DNA of 10,629 bases, taken from Baffinella frigidus (taxonomy: Eukaryota > Cryptophyceae > Cryptomonadales > Baffinellaceae). Shown here piece by piece: positions 10,353 through 10,629 of this stretch. The stretch covers positions 142,563 through 153,191 of the forward strand of contig MU646303.1 in the NCBI GenBank assembly GCA_026770585.1, read 5' to 3'. The notes below the pieces were generated by a model. The model saw only the letters and a program-made list of their open reading frames with translations. It made no database searches and had not been told where the DNA came from. Both the position numbers and the translations under genes were made by a program. Every line of letters starts with the position of its first letter. Position 1 is the first letter of the stretch.

Positions 10353-10541
10353 GTCGAACCCGAAACCCGAAACCCGAAACCTGAAACCCGAAACCGGGGT
10401 GGTGTTGGGCGTCTTTTCGGAGGATGGTGCGGCGTGGTCCGCGCCGAATTCGAAACCCGAAACCTCAACCCTCAATCCTCAACCCTCAACCCTCAACCCT
10501 CAATCCTCAACCCTCGACCCTCAACCCTCAACCCTCAACCT

Positions 10542-10593
<52 letters not shown>

Positions 10594-10629
10594 ATCCTCA
10601 ACCCTCGACCCTCAACCCTCAACCCTCAA
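10353..10629 (+). repeat. Heptamer arrays CCGAAAC then AACCCTC, split by a copy of the exon 14 end
   Basis: After the proposed donor come five CCGAAAC-type units. A copy of the exon 14 end follows (10396-10438, GGGGTGGTGTTGGGCGTCTT then TTCGGAGGATGG). A highly regular AACCCTC array then runs to the window edge. The last array is the most homogeneous of the window, with only CAATCCT and CGACCCT variants. Confidence 0.93.

Overview
The window looks like nuclear DNA of a eukaryotic microalga or other protist. Short GC-rich coding blocks with GT-AG (one possible GC-AG) junctions are separated by long non-coding stretches. Those stretches are filled with telomere-like heptamer arrays (CCCTAAA, CCCTACA, CCCGAAA, CCCTCAA) and small AT-rich foldback elements. 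There are no bacterial-type operons, ribosome binding sites, tRNA or rRNA genes. The species cannot be fixed from sequence alone. The CCCTAAA motif is the telomere type of plants, green algae and several other algal lineages. The frequent non-G base after the 3' splice AG argues mildly against a typical dinoflagellate.

My reading is one plus-strand gene that enters from the left edge and leaves on the right. I can join 14 exons, plus one doubtful small exon at 61-83, into a single open frame. The exons are 570-753, 1133-1287, 2079-2110, 2267-2321, 2600-2680, 3843-3972, 4481-4616, 5249-5323, 5652-5718, 6495-6713, 7687-8280, 8687-8743, 9029-9118 and 10051-10352. Splice phases agree at every junction. 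They total about 2.18 kb of coding sequence in 10.6 kb, about 725 residues. The protein reads as a REJ (receptor for egg jelly)/polycystin-like extracellular region. Diagnostic pieces are FDQ-ATSGTG-C, LGAGAT-VLPAAAITW, RPLTY-RWGC, LTPQTPYQITV, GGSRTVSRDDDAVVLDGSASRDPD and GGACGASPPVG...ACENW...PLEYAYG. No start codon, stop codon, membrane segment, promoter or polyA site is visible, so both ends lie outside.

The introns are the remarkable part. One class is made almost wholly of telomere-like heptamer arrays running from donor to acceptor (753/1133, 5323/5652, 8280/8687, 8743/9029). The other class holds non-autonomous terminal-inverted-repeat elements of at least seven families, several present 3-6 times in both orientations. 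At nearly every insertion the neighbouring exon edge, often including the CAG|GT junction, is present again on the other side of the inserted DNA, from 14 bp up to about 110 bp. Some of these became arrays: exon 2 has four or more partial copies, exon 6 five copies, and the start of exon 11 three copies. The window thus looks like a record of intron growth and possible intron birth by local duplication coupled to insertion of MITE-like DNA or telomere-like repeats.
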